A DNA stretch of 64,000 nt from Taeniopygia guttata (Eukaryota; Chordata; Aves; Passeriformes; Estrildidae), in assembly GCF_048771995.1 (NCBI RefSeq), contig NC_133063.1, positions 23,029,810 to 23,093,809 of the forward strand. The letters are read 5' to 3'. Within the stretch, counting starts at the first letter, position 1; every line of letters starts with the position of its first letter. Made by a program: the position numbers and the translations under genes. Below the pieces are notes generated by a model. The model did not search any database and was not told the origin of the DNA. It saw only the letters and a list, made by a program, of their open reading frames with translations. Below are positions 21,046 through 32,715 of this stretch, piece after piece.

Positions 21046-22170
21046 TTTCCAAAATCTTACTATTCATTCTATGTCTTTGTTTCCCACTTTCTTTAACAAC
21101 CTGAATACCACCTTCTTTCAACTACACAAAAGTCCTTTTTCTCACAATATCATTTAACACAATATCATTCAACACAATCCACCTCCCCCCAAGGAAATAA
21201 AGTAAAGCTCAAAATAAACAATCTGCATTACATATACTTCCATTCATCTATATTTACTCACTTTTATCTCTCACTTTCACACACATTGACACCCTCAAGC
21301 CTGTTCATTCATACTTCTGGACTTCACAATACTGTTATATATACTTTCATTTGCCCATGCTCACTCACTTTTATTTTTTACTCACTCTCGCATACAACAA
21401 GGTACCTTTTACTTTCAAACAATCTATATTACATATCTACATATCTACATTTATTCTGAGTGCTCTTGGAATGTTTCTAACCTTTATCCATCAACCCAGC
21501 AGGTTTAATCCTGGATGTCTCTCCATTCTGCAGAATATTAACACACCTATTACACTTTTCGGTGTTACTGGCCAGTTCTGGTGTTCTTGGATATCCCTCA
21601 ATCTAACCGTAACCCCAGATTCTCTTGGATATCCTTCAGTCCGGCAAATCTGAGTGCTATTAGAATGTTAATCCCTCAACCCAGCAAATTTTATGCCCTT
21701 CTAAGGAAAACCCTCTCTTTTTACTTCTTTTATTTTCACTTGCTTCGTCTCTTGACTGGCCGTTTTTCTCCTAAAAAGGACGGAAACGCAGCATAGGAGA
21801 CTCCGCAATCGCTTGGCAAGTCTGGGGTAACCAGCTAACCTCTCATTCACATGCATTCATCCCCTCCTTATCCACCCCATCCCAACAAATACTTACTTAT
21901 CCTTTGTCCTTGGGTCTCTGTTCTTCGTGTACACGTTAATCTTTGGGGCTAATTACCATGGTTTTAGGGAATCCTTTCTCTTTTCTTTGTTTTATTGTCT
22001 CCTTTTGTCCCTGGATCAAAACCTGTGTCTGTCTGTCGGTAACACCAGGGGAACAGAGTGAAGCTGCCTAACCAGGGCAGGACACGTCTCTTCACTCTGA
22101 GTCTCCTAAGGCACCAGCAGAGAGGTGTTTGCAACCATCCTCTTCTACCATAATTGTGAAAAATGCCAAT
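21046..22170 (-). other. Probable ERV1 leader / 5' region
   Basis: Between the gag start and 22170 the minus strand is A/G-rich and non-coding, with recurring words such as GTTGAGGGAT and GATATCCAAGA, as often seen in retroviral leaders. An AATAAA on the minus strand near 22000 and the start TGATTGGCATTTTTCACAAT near 22168 hint at LTR remains, but no primer-binding site could be named. Assignment is inference. Confidence 0.35.
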
Positions 22171-23645
22171 CACTTGGTTTTTAAAATTTTAAAAGTTTAA
22201 TAATAATAAAATTGTTATAAAAATAGTAATACAATTAGAGTAGTAAAATTTAGAGCTAGGACACTTACAAGACAATAAAAAGCAAAGAATTATGGACGTC
22301 TGGATGCTCTCGGACATTAAGTCATGAAAAGCATGCCTTGTCAACAAAGGAATAACCTTAAAAGCAGTAGCCTGTTGCATAGTCATATATCCTTCATGGT
22401 TATGCATAGATTCTATTTAAAACAAGAACTCTAGTCTGTTGTATATCAACTGTTTCCTTTAATCCCCAAGACATCTTCAAGCCTGAGCAAGGCCTGAAGA
22501 AATTAGCTTCTTCTGATAAGAAAACCATAAATTCCTTTTCTTTGGAAGATTTAGGTGTTCCTCAAAGCGAGTATCTCCTTCCTAAAAAAAAAAAAAAAAA
22601 GACTCCCCCCACATACTTAGTTTCTATTTTAACATTATGTTGGAACCTAAAACTATATTTAACACACTACTTAAGAGAATTAATACAGCATAACTTTCTA
22701 ACATTACACATATAATATTCATTGTGATATTTGCAAAAAGCCAATGATAATATGTGCATTTTTCACAACTGAAAGTGACACGGATGTACCTAAAGGGGCC
22801 AGTGGGCCATATTCCAAAGGCAGTGTGGTCTGCAGAGGATGAATGAAGAAGAACCTTCTCCACTTACAAACCATACCAAAGAAGCCACAAGCATGTCTTA
22901 GCACCAATAAAAGACAACTGGCAATTCAGAAGGAAATGTTGAATTTTCTGAAGGGGTCAGAAGGAGGGGAATCTTCCAAAGGAGTTGATGCTTGAGAAAT
23001 TTTATTTAATTAAAATACTACTCTATTATAAACCTATACTACAAAACTACTCAACAATCCTACTCTAGAGTCCTAGTCTACAATCCTACTCTAACTTGGT
23101 TATGGAGATAAGTTGATTGTTACATTCTTGTCTTCTTCTTCTTCTTCACTGAGTTGATGAGTGGTGCCAGGGTGGATGCTGGCTTAGCTGATGTTATAAA
23201 TGGATGCTGTCCACAGGAAAGAAAAGAACAAAAACAGTAAACCATGACTTTCCAAGCTCAGTGCTTCACAGACTCAATCAGGATTCTTCTAGTTCCTATA
23301 AAGACCCAGAAAGAGGAGTAACGGGACCATCTGCTCCTTAATTGTCATGTGCGGGACCTTGCCATCACAGGCAAACCTGGCCCTGAATCCCACTCATCCA
23401 TTTATTCTGGTTTCTCCATCTTGCCGGGATTTTTGCCCTGCCAGTGCTCTAGAAATGGTGCTTTCTGTCCCTGGGGTTTCTTCCTTTCAAGAAGCTCCAA
23501 TGACTCCCATAGGTCCCTGTCGTGGAAAGACCTAATTTCCACAGGCACACAGAGCAGTGTCTGCCTTTCCATGCCCTGCCCCTCCTGTGCTGGATGGCAC
23601 CTTCCTTCCCAGCAGGGCCAGCACCTGTCCTCTCAGGAAATGCAG
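22171..23645. other. AT-rich, no gene recognised
   Basis: Contains a 17-A run (about 22583-22600) followed by CCCCCC, a direct short repeat near 23050-23095 (CAATCCTACTCTA twice) and a short CTT run near 23130. It may contain remains of the ERV 5' end. Nothing firm. Confidence 0.35.
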
Positions 23646-24035
23646 AGAGGTGGAGTTATTCAGTTTTGTTAAGAACGGGCCCCAGGGAGACTTTATTGCT
23701 GCTTTCCAAGACTTCAGAGTGGCTTTGAAGAAAGTGGGGGACGTCTTTTTTATCAGGTCCAGTTACAATAGAATGTGGTCAAATATTTTTCAAAATGGGG
23801 ATCAAGTCAGAGTAGGTCTACGGAAGATCTTGTTTACTCAGAGCATGGTGCCACCCTGGCACAGGTTGTCCCAAGAGCTTGTAGGTGCCCCCATCCCTGG
23901 AACCATTCCAGGTCAGGCGGGACAGGGCTCTGAGCAACCTGATCTCTTTAATGATGTCCCTGCTCATTGCAGGACACTTGGACCAGATGACCTTTCCAGA
24001 GCCCTGCCAGCCCAGCCCAGTCTAGGATTCCTCAC
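23646..24035 (+). mobile_element. CR1 LINE 3' end fragment
   Basis: Plus-strand sequence follows the CR1 3' region: AGGGAGACTTTATTGCTGC, CTGGCACAGGTTGTCCCAAG, CCATCCCTGGAACCATTCCA, GGCTCTGAGCAACCTGATCT, and GGACCAGATGACCTTTCCAG before a final AGGATTCC. It is 5'-truncated as usual for CR1 and moderately diverged. It lies in the presumed intron downstream of the PAK-like exon. Confidence 0.8.
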
Positions 24036-24162
24036 TGTTTTCATTTGAACATCACCAAGAGTGGAGGTGAGGAGGAAGGGGGCTCATCTGATGCCTCGGA
24101 CCTCGGTGGAGGAGGAGCCCATCCCTCGCACACTGTTTCACCTCAGCCCCTTGGCATTTTAC

Positions 24163-24300
24163 CTGCAGGAGCCTCTTGGCAGACCAGCGCTGCTCTTCGT
24201 CTGTCTGCAGGCAGCAGCTCAGAAAGTCACACAGGTGAGGCGAGAATCGGTTGGGCTTCCGCAGCTGTGGTCTCTCTCCTCTGGATATCAGGAGTTCAGC
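24163..24300 (-). CDS. PAK-family Ser/Thr kinase exon (C-lobe)
   Basis: p21-activated kinases are Rho-GTPase effectors. On the minus strand an acceptor (TTTCCTTTTCCTGCAG) and a donor (CTGCAG/GTAAAA) bound exactly 46 open codons. The peptide includes PQLRKPNRFSPHLCDFLSCC and TDEEQRWSAKRLLQ. The human PAK exon is also 46 codons and reads [20 protein letters not shown] and MDVEKRGSAKELLQ, with the same phase and the same LLQ end. About half the residues agree, including the kinase subdomain XI Arg. Neither the next exon (HQFLK) nor the preceding one (APE motif) was found. It is therefore part of a larger gene interrupted by repeats or a lone pseudogene piece. PAK-like copies are numerous in songbird annotations (from memory). 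Confidence 0.8.
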
Positions 24301-24866
24301 CTGCAGGAAAAGGAAACACAAGGCTCCACCTGCTTCTTTCCCATCTGTAACTGCTCTCTCAGAATCCCAGTGTTTAAGCTCCATTCTGCAGGGCAGTTTC
24401 TACCCTGGCAGAGACCCAGAGATGGCTTTCCTTACTAACCAAAAATCCAAAGCCCGATGCAGCCACAGCTTTTCCAACATTCAGCCGATCTTGCCTTGGC
24501 AGCTGATTTCATTGACTGACCTAGTTAGTGGAAACTACATCAGCAAATCATGTTTCCTTCTTGGAGGATTCAAACCAGCTTTTCGGAAGATGGGCTCTGC
24601 TACACTAACTCTGCTATTTCCAAGGATTAGTACATGAAAGGCATCTCTGCAGTGCTTGTAGGTCCCTTAAGCACAGTGGTCATAAACCAAAACTCATTGA
24701 GCTTCTTGTCCTCTTCTAAAAAACAGTGGTACATGGAAGAAAGAAAGGAAATCCACCAGGTATTCCTCAAGGTAAGGAAACAAACATTGGGAATCTCATA
24801 TTCAACACAGACCCTTTAAGACGCCTGCACAAATGTATTGGGATGAAAATGCCGGCTTAGGCACAC

Positions 24867-25525
24867 TGTCGGAGCTCAAAATGTCCCTCAGACATTTTCA
24901 GAGGTTTCAGGCCTTGGTCAAAAGCATTTTAGACCCTGGCAAGCAGCTGAAAACAGCTGTGATCTTGAGTTTGAACCATGGAATGAATTACCAACTTTGA
25001 AGGTGGAACAAGCGGTCACAGAGAGTTAGATGGTATAGTAAAAGTAGTCACAAATTAGAGGGAAAAATTTTTTAGTATTGTACAAGGGGGTTTTAGTACC
25101 TGTACAGGGGGGTTTTACTTTGTACATGGGGGTCAGGAGTTCTAAGATGGAGGAAAGTGGGCCTGATCCTGTTCTTCCTCCTTCTTCTTCCTTACCTCCA
25201 TGTTCTTGGTGATGTTGGCATTTTTCTATTGGTTTAGGCTGGGGACACACTGTTCAACGTAGATGATAGATATTGGCACATTATTGTAAATATAGTACAC
25301 GTAGTTTCTGGTATATAATGTTTGTAACATCCCACTGAGGGCAGAGCCCCACACGCTGCCCTGCAGGACAGACCTGCGGCAGGGCAGCAGAACATGTTAG
25401 AGATAAGCAAGAATAAACAACCTTGGAAACAGCACAGACGAATTATGGCTTCTTTTTTGGCAATGGGGCAGAAAGAGAGAGACTTTCTACAATCTCGGAA
25501 TCACCAATACCCTCAGATTCCGACA
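24867..25525 (+). mobile_element. Complete solo LTR with 6-bp target duplication
   Basis: Starts TGTCGGAGC, ends AGATTCCGACA, 659 bp. The hexamer GCACAC flanks both sides (24861-24866 and 25526-25531). A TATA-like GGTATATAATG lies near 25311 and AATAAA at 25412-25417, in the right order for plus orientation. A 6-bp duplication is characteristic of class II (ERVK/beta-like) elements. Perfect ends and target sites suggest a fairly recent insertion. It looks whole as an LTR. Confidence 0.9.
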
Positions 25526-26030
25526 GCACACAGGAGCCACCTGCAGCTCTGTCTCTCAGCTGCAAGTTTCAGCCTCTTTATGTGGCAAAAGGAAACCTTT
25601 CCAAGGTCAAATCAGAAGAAGAAGCACCATCCCGATGGTCACCCTCTGCTCATTTGTATACTCAAGTCAATGCATTAATGGCGTCCCCATCGCAAAAAAT
25701 GTCTGTAAGAAGTGGGAGGTTTTGACAGGCTCTCCATGACACCAGGCTGCAGCCTGGTCTCCAGAAAAATGCTCATCACAATAGTAACAGCTCTGTGCTG
25801 GTGGCACTGAAATAGATGGTGACCAAAAAGACTTTGTTATTATCCTCTTCAACCCAGAGGAAAATTTCCAAGCCTAAAACAGAAAACACACTCCCCTTGA
25901 GTATAAATAACTATGGCAGCTTTCTTTCCTTTTCCCACACCCCAAGAGGTCACAAAGAGGGTTTTACACAGAAATATAATCAATTATTTTAATTATGATA
26001 AACATTTAGTGTAGGAATACCATGACAAGG

Positions 26031-26105
26031 AATAGAATAGAATAGAATAGAATAGAATAGAATAGAATAGAATAGAATAGAATAGAATAGAATAGAATAG
26101 AATAG
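26031..26105. repeat. (AATAG)15 microsatellite
   Basis: Fifteen uninterrupted AATAG units. The open frames on the minus strand through this region (Tyr-Ser-Ile-Leu-Phe repeats) are artefacts of the pentamer. Confidence 0.97.
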
Positions 26106-26974
26106 CAAATAGACACTGGCTCTGTAACTGCACAGGTATAGGAAGGGCCATTCCATGTTTCCTCTGGAGCACATCTATGTGCAGCATCAAAATTCCATTC
26201 AAAACCTGGTTTTAGGCATTATTTTTCAGCTTTCAAAATACTCCTTACCTTCACATTGTAGATACCACTTTTATGTTCAAGAAATTATACTGTATTTTTT
26301 ACAAAGTTTTCTTCAAATAAAATAGCTCAATTAGTTTGTCCAGAGCTAATGGACAAAATTGGACATTTCAAATGGACACTAATGGACATTTCAGATAAAA
26401 ATTATGTAGCCCTAAATAGCTAGATTTTTAAAGGCACCTATCTAAAAGGGCACTCAACTGCATTCTAAAAAGCAGTCAAGTACCAATCATATATAAATGT
26501 AAAATTAATCACTTTTTCTTAGAAAAGTTTACAAAATATAGTTGTAAATTCTTTGCAGAGCATATTGTGCAATGTTTTGCAACAGTCTGTAGTTAGTTTG
26601 CATATCATCGGGGAAGAGTCATTAAAAGAAAAGAGATTCAACTGAGGTTTTTTAATTGATTACTCAAAAAGATTTCTGATCTATGCAAGAGGAAGTATAG
26701 ATACATTTGGACAGAGAAGTCCTCAGACAGCATAAATAATAGCGACTAGAACATGATTTAGAGACCTAAAAAACTGGATAGTTTCAGGGTTTAAGAGTTT
26801 CATACAGCTTACAGGGGAAGCAGGCATCATGCTCCTTGATAACCTCCTACCAGAGCAGAAATGTGTGGTCACCTCGTACGTCTTAAATTCTCAAAATCAC
26901 CAGAAAGTCATTCCACAAGGACTTCATAAAGGATGAAAACAAACAACTTGAGATTGAGAGTGGTATTATCAAAT

Positions 26975-27080
26975 ACCAAGGTTGTGGGTTTGATGTTTCT
27001 ATGGACCTTTCACTTAAGAAGTGGACCTAATGATCCTTGTAGGCCCTTTGTAACACAGAATATTCTATGATATAGACAGA
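26975..27080 (+). mobile_element. CR1 3' tail remnant
   Basis: AAGTGGACCTAATGATCCTT, then GTAGGCCC and ATATTCTATGATA, follow the end of CR1 (TGATGATCCTTGTGGGTCCC and ATTCTATGAT). It is short and well diverged. Confidence 0.6.
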
Positions 27081-29392
27081 CTGATAGTGGTGAGGGAAAA
27101 GGAAATAGACGTGTTGCCCTTTGGTACTACAAGTATCAGGAACCAGATAATGGCCTTTTAGTTCAACTAGCTAAACAAGAAAAACAGAGAGTATACAGAG
27201 TTCTTAAGTGCCTTTCTCCAAATTACTGTTTCATTTTCTGATGAGAAGACTTTCTCAGACATTCTTGACATTCAAATAATTGTGTAAAACAATTGCTGTG
27301 CTCTTCCAATTAATCTGCAAGGTCTGTTTTATGGAAGTAAAAAAAAAAAAATTACTATTTTTATTTTTCTCAAAGGTAAAACTCAAGTAAGCACTATTAT
27401 TTTTAATGGGCAATTTAACTTTCTCAGGGTCTTTCACTGGCACTCAAATTCTTATCTTTTAGGTATAATACAAGAAAGTTCTATATTCTTTTTGTAAATA
27501 AAAAAGGTTCTGCACTTCAACTCAGAATGGGGAAATATAACCCTAAGACACATCTTTGAAAAGCTGCTGTATACCATAATGATCACAGGACATCACAGTT
27601 TTTTTAAATTGTTTCCTGACTTTGTCTCTAACCAATAAATCAGACATCAATTACTAACAGTCAGGAATTCTAAAAAAATCTAGAAATTACTGCCAGTTTC
27701 CACACACAGGTTTGAAGTTACATCAACACTTCATGGAAAAATTGTCTTGCAGCTCTCTTGAAGTAAATTTTTGTATTCAAATTTTTTGGATACAATTTTT
27801 TTTGTATTTATACCTGCCTTGAATATTGAACAAATCCATGCATTTTAATGATTTAAACAACCCCCACTCCTCCCCCACACCAAAGAAACGAACAAATATT
27901 CAAGGACTTCAATAGCTCTTTTTTCTTCAAAATAAACACAAATCACTCTAGCATTTTGCTTTCTATCTGAAAACTCAAAGACTGTCTTAATCTGCTGATT
28001 ATTAAGAGCACTAGATTCTGATTTGGGAAAAAAACCTTCAAAAACCAACTTTCCCCACACAGCACTAGAACCCTTGGTTTTAAGGATGGTAGTTTTGCCG
28101 AGAGGGTGTTTTAAAATACTAATATTGTCCTGCTGTAGTTTTTACTGACCAAAGCAATCCTCTTTTCTTTTCCCCTAAAGCTTTGCATCTGACATGCAGT
28201 TTACCACACTGTATGTCATTGTAGTATGCTAAGCAAGCAACTCAGCACTGTTAGACTTTACACACTCTATGCATCAAGGATACTGCTATAGGACAATTTA
28301 ACATCAGTAACTGTCTTTCTAAGAAATATTCTTCCTTGACTTTTGAATATAACATTTTCCTCTCTCATATGTCCCTGTACTGCAAATAAGTTGCTTGGAC
28401 TTGTCAAGAGAAAATATATATCATGGTAATTCATAGGATAGAAGCAGGTTGATACATATTGGCAGTGGTAGGACCTGAATCAGTCAAGCTCTGCTGAAGT
28501 CATAAACCTGGTAAAAAGCTATGACAGAAGCTTCTTCACATGCTACATCCTTACAGCACCTCCAGCAAAATCTGTTGTATAATCTGAAACATTATTCTCA
28601 TTAAAGGCCCATTAATTTTTCAAGGGGGAGACACGTGATAGTCTAATGTCTCACATGCTACTCAAATCAGTTTTACACTTTCCAAATTCAGACTAATTGT
28701 GTGACACAAGACTTTGAATCTATTTTCTCTGTTAATGAACAGCTAAACCTAAACTTATTAACTTGTTAGTAAGTTAACTAATCACTCTTTTTACAGTATC
28801 TATATGTGATTTTATATGATCCAGTATGATTGATACACTGCTAAGTTTAAGGCCTCTGGGATAATGAGTCTCCTTCTGAACAAAATCTGGTTGTTGCCCC
28901 TGTTACTTCAACTGCAGATATATATCTGTACAAGGCTTTTTTGCTACTCTGGCATTTTATTCATTCCCTTCAACACAGTGACAAATGTCAAATGGCTCAT
29001 TACCAATATGGATTTCTCATTCTGTAGGTACACTATACCCCTGAAATCTTTGCTGAAGTATACAGTAACAAACCAACCAAACAAACAAGCCAATAAAAAG
29101 AGTCTTATAACGGATTCTAACAACGGAAGGATTATCCTAACAGGACAGCATTTAGTTGAGGAACAATGAGACACAAGAGCAATAAAATTTATGGAGAGTC
29201 ACTGTATAGCATCACCCTAAGTCAGGGTCCTGTCATCCATGTTCACTGGCTTTGTAATACAATGAGTGCTCCATCACTTTCAGCTGTGGTCCATCTAGAC
29301 ATAACCCTTTTCTGGTTTTTCAACCACTGAACAACAGCTGAAGCAAAAATTAGAGTTTTCAGGCCCTATTACTTTCCAAACCACCCTTTTGC

Positions 29393-29674
29393 TTATTGGT
29401 GAGGAATACGTCTGCTGCAGGTAGCTCGGTAGCATCGGAGGACCAGGTCCTGTACCGTCAACAAACAAGACACCTCATACTGCTGTGGGAAACCCGGTAT
29501 GATGGTGTGAGTGGGGTGTCTGGGGAAATAAGCGGGGACACATCGGGTCACTGGAGCCGCCGCTGCGAAGGCGGCTTCGATGTCAGCAGCGGCAACTCTG
29601 CCACTGGGAAGTGGCTGCCAGGGAGTCTCATAATTGGTCACACTGGGAAGTTTCCTTAACATTTCTGCTTTCAC
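29393..29674 (-). other. Unassigned CpG-containing minus-strand ORF (93 aa) near promoter
   Basis: A minus-strand frame of 93 codons (starting MKAEMLRKLPSVTNYETPWQ) lies about 250 bp upstream of the FAM174A start, head to head with it. The DNA has several CpGs and is GC-richer than its left flank. No protein family was recognised. It could be a divergent transcript exon, part of the promoter CpG domain, or an open frame by chance. Confidence 0.25.
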
Positions 29675-29928
29675 TTTTCAGTTATAAAATTTTTGTCCTT
29701 TTGAATATAGAATCAGGCTAAGACAGAGGACTGGTTAAAAAAGAAACTATCCCGCCTGAATTTTGTTACATTCGAAGTGACGCTCACTGGCGCCCAAGCG
29801 CTGCTGACCACTCACAGGGAAAGAGCGGCGCCCTCGCCAGCGGCGCGGCGGCGCGGCGGGCGTGGCGGAGCCGCTTCCGCTTCCGGCGGCCGCAGTGCGT
29901 GGCCGCGCCGGGCGGGAGGCAGGGCGGG

Positions 29929-30257
29929 ATGCGGCCGCCGGCGCTGCCGCGGCTCCCGGTGGGGCCGCTGCTGATGTTGCTGGTGCTGCTGGAAGCCGCC
30001 CGCTCCGGGGAGGCTGCGGTCCCGCGCCCCGGGGAGGCTGCGGCCCCGCGCCCCCGGGCCGCCAGCACCGCTTCCCCGCGCCCGACGGAGGCGGCCGGCG
30101 GGGCCGCCACGCGAAGCAGCAGCAGCAGCAGCAGGAGCCGCCTGGCCGAGGTGTCGGCGCCGCCCGAGCAGGGCCAGCCCATGACCCAGCGCGCCCTGTC
30201 CGTGCTGGTGCTGGCCAGCGCCGCCCTCATCGTCTACTTCGTGATCCGGACTGTGCG
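29929..30257 (+). CDS. FAM174A: FAM174A exon 1: small type I membrane protein, N-terminal part
   Basis: FAM174A (TMEM157) is a small single-pass membrane protein of poorly known function. The chosen ATG (GGCGGGATGC) is the first in frame and opens a signal peptide of about 26 residues (RLPVGPLLMLLVLLEAARSG). A Pro/Ala/Ser-rich luminal segment with a six-Ser run follows. Then comes the conserved PMTQRALSVLVLASAALIVY and FVIRTV, the transmembrane helix at about residues 87-108; human reads [26 protein letters not shown]. The donor TGCG/GTGAGG splits an Arg codon. The luminal part is shorter than in human (190 aa in total) and carries an 8-residue tandem duplication. FAM174A neighbours CHD1 and ST8SIA4 in vertebrates and is Z-linked in birds. 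Confidence 0.93.
30006..30053 (+). repeat. 24-bp in-frame tandem duplication in FAM174A exon 1
   Basis: Two adjacent copies encode GEAAVPRP and GEAAAPRP, differing at one base. They lie in the luminal linker after the signal peptide. Confidence 0.85.
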
Positions 30258-30361
30258 GTGAGGGCGGGGAGCGGGCGTGCGGGCGCGGCGGGGCTTGACG
30301 CTCTCGGCCCCGCGCCGCCGGAGGGGCGGCGGGCAGCGCCCGGCCGCGCCGGGAGGCTCCG

Positions 30362-30426
30362 GGTGCCGCCTCCCGGTGCCGCCTCCCGGTGCCGCCTCCC
30401 GGTGCCGCCTCCCGGTGCCGCCTCCC
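30362..30426. repeat. 13-bp GC minisatellite, five perfect copies
   Basis: GGTGCCGCCTCCC is repeated five times without change, about 100 bp after exon 1, inside the CpG island. Confidence 0.95.
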
Positions 30427-31739
30427 GGCGCCGGCGAGGAGCAGCTCCGTCTGCTGCGCTCGCGTCACCCAGAATCGCAGATCGGTGCAGGCCTTTTCTC
30501 AGCTCCCTCCTGTGCCATTCGGGTGGATTTGTCACTGCTGGCATCCGTCAGCCCACCTAAATTTATTTTGTGTGTTCTTAGAGTGATTTTTGACCAGTTG
30601 GCAAACTTCTATATCGCTAAACTACCGAAGTTGTCCTCCCCGACTTCGTCAGTAAACGTATTTCTTGTATGCCTTTTTTACAGTAAAATTAACCCGTTTT
30701 GTGTCTTTTTAAGAAAAGGGCCCTTGAAAAGCTTGCTACCACTTAGCTGCCTTTCTGTTTCTCATGGAAACTATTCTCCACATAGCTCGATGTGCTTTTG
30801 CGGTTAAGTACAGTGTTTGTCACGGTATTTTTTTGTCCTGGTAGTTTTACTTCTCTTTCTCACGCTTTAATAACTTGAATTCTTCAGAGCAAGGCCCAAA
30901 TGTATGATTATGCATAAAACACCTCAATTATGGAGCAATTTCTGCGTGTACTTTTCATTACATTTAGATATACCCATTTTGTCTAATATCTGCATCATTT
31001 AGTTTAGAAAGGCAGTTGAAGGACTGTTTTGTGTTTGTCATGTACTAAGATATACAGTCCAAGTAAACTAGGATATTTTTATTGTTCTGTACATCTTGCA
31101 AATCACTCTTGAGAAGCCTTGAGGGCATTTCTCAGTGTTAGTATGTCTTGTAACACCAGCCTGTTGGATTTAGAGATGTGAGTAGTACTGTGGAAAGGCC
31201 AAATAAATAAATAAAGCTGTCATTGCAGGAGCTGGAGAAGAAAATAATCATCTATTACTATTATTTTCTGGATGAATGGTAATTACTTGATATTCTGGTT
31301 TTGTTAGTAGGATGCTGTTCTGCATTTGCAACTGGAGTGCAAATTCATTTGCAACTTCTAGGTCGTACTGTAGGCTGGAAGCTTTATACCTCACATTATT
31401 CTGCAATTCTGTGGCATCTTGCTTCTGAATTTTGAAATAGGTAAAGTGTATGTTTTTGAATTCAAACTTGTAGCTGAAATGTTCTTGCAGTTATATACTA
31501 AATATGAGGATTAAGTGCAAATGACCCATTTTTTGGATAGGTTTCCTTGGCATGAAGACATAAAAACTTTTTTCAAACTTTCTGACAAGTTGCCTGCCCA
31601 GTGGATGAAGGGGGAAAAAATGACTGTAGTGTTTCTGGGTTTTATAAGGCTTTTGATGCTTTTCTTCACAGTAGCCTCCTGGACAAGCTCTGCAGCTGTA
31701 GGGTGAGCAAATTAGTGGTGCACTGGTAAAAGAGACAGC

Positions 31740-32715
31740 TAAATGACAGGGCTCATAGGGTTTTAGTAAGGAGGGTTGCATCAGGCTGGTGCCCAGTCAC
31801 CAGTGTTGCTCCTCAGGGCTCAGTTCTAGGGGCCAGCTTTGCTCAATACTCTTCTCTGGAGACTGGAGTTGAATGGGCCATTAGCAATTTTGCTGATGAC
31901 ACCAAACTGGGAGGTGCAGTTGGCTCTCTCAAAGTGCAAGAAGCCTTGCAAGGGATCTGTATTGGTGCATTGGGCAATCACCAGTGGCAGGACACATAAC
32001 AAGAACAAATGCGGGGCTCTGCAGCTGGAACAGGACACTAGTTTTACTTGGGAGAGAAGTGACTGCAGAGCAGCCATGCAGAGAGAGATCTCAGGGTGCT
32101 GGTTGACAGCAAGCTCAGTATGATCCCACGTGTGCCCTGGCAGCCAAGAGGGCACCTACACCCTTGGGTGCATCTCAGACAGCCAAACAGTCAAAAGAGG
32201 AGATTGTCCAACTGTATTCAGCATTGTCATGGCCTTCTTGTGAGTAACTGTGTGCAGTGAGAAGCGTACTAAGGCACATGAATACAACCAGACTGGGGAA
32301 CCAAGCTGGAGAAGGAGCTGGAAGGCCTGTCCTCTGAGGAGTGGCTGAGGACTGAGTTTGTCTACTTTGGAGAAGATGAGGACTGCCTGAGGGGTGATCT
32401 CATTGCTCCCTGAGGTCCCATTGGTCCCTGAGGAAGGAGATGCTTATCCCTTCTTGCTGAGATCTAGCTAAAGGATGCATGGGAATGATTCTAAGTTGCA
32501 CCAAGAGAGGTATAAATTGAACATTGGGAAGCATTTTTTTTACTGGTAGGGTGGTCAATGACTGGAATGGGCTTCTTAGAAATGGGATCAGTGTTTTTAA
32601 GAGGCATTTGGACAATACCCATGGTACCATCCTTTAAATTTTGGATTGATCAGGCAGTTGACTTGATAGTAGTTGTAGGTCCCTTCCAACTGAGCAGTTG
32701 TCAGTCACAGAGTAA
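31740..32715 (+). mobile_element. CR1 LINE, RT C-terminus to 3' end
   Basis: Plus strand. The first part matches the end of the CR1 reverse transcriptase region: GCCCAGTCACCAGTGTTGCT, CCTCAGGGCTCAGTTCTAGG, and TTTGCTGATGACACCAAACT, which corresponds to the FADDTKLG motif. The 3' end reads TTGTAGGTCCCTTCCAACTG. Many indels; 5'-truncated; an old copy in intron 1. Confidence 0.85.

Larger units (their letters stand above)
25532..29390. other. Intergenic upstream of FAM174A
   Basis: AT-rich DNA with no recognised exon. Contains the AATAG microsatellite and an old CR1 tail (own entries). Otherwise nothing identified. Confidence 0.5.
29780..30480 (+). promoter_or_regulatory. FAM174A CpG-island promoter
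   Basis: About 700 bp of very CpG-rich DNA covers exon 1 and the start of intron 1. CGCTTCCGCTTCCGG at about 29873-29887 holds two overlapping ETS/GABPA-type sites (CCGGAAGCGGAAG on the minus strand) about 45 bp before the start codon. There is no TATA box. This is typical of a broadly expressed gene. Confidence 0.75.

Noticed and set aside
25993-26202. Minus-strand frames with Tyr-Ser-Ile-Leu-Phe repeats
   Set aside because: Direct translation of the AATAG microsatellite.
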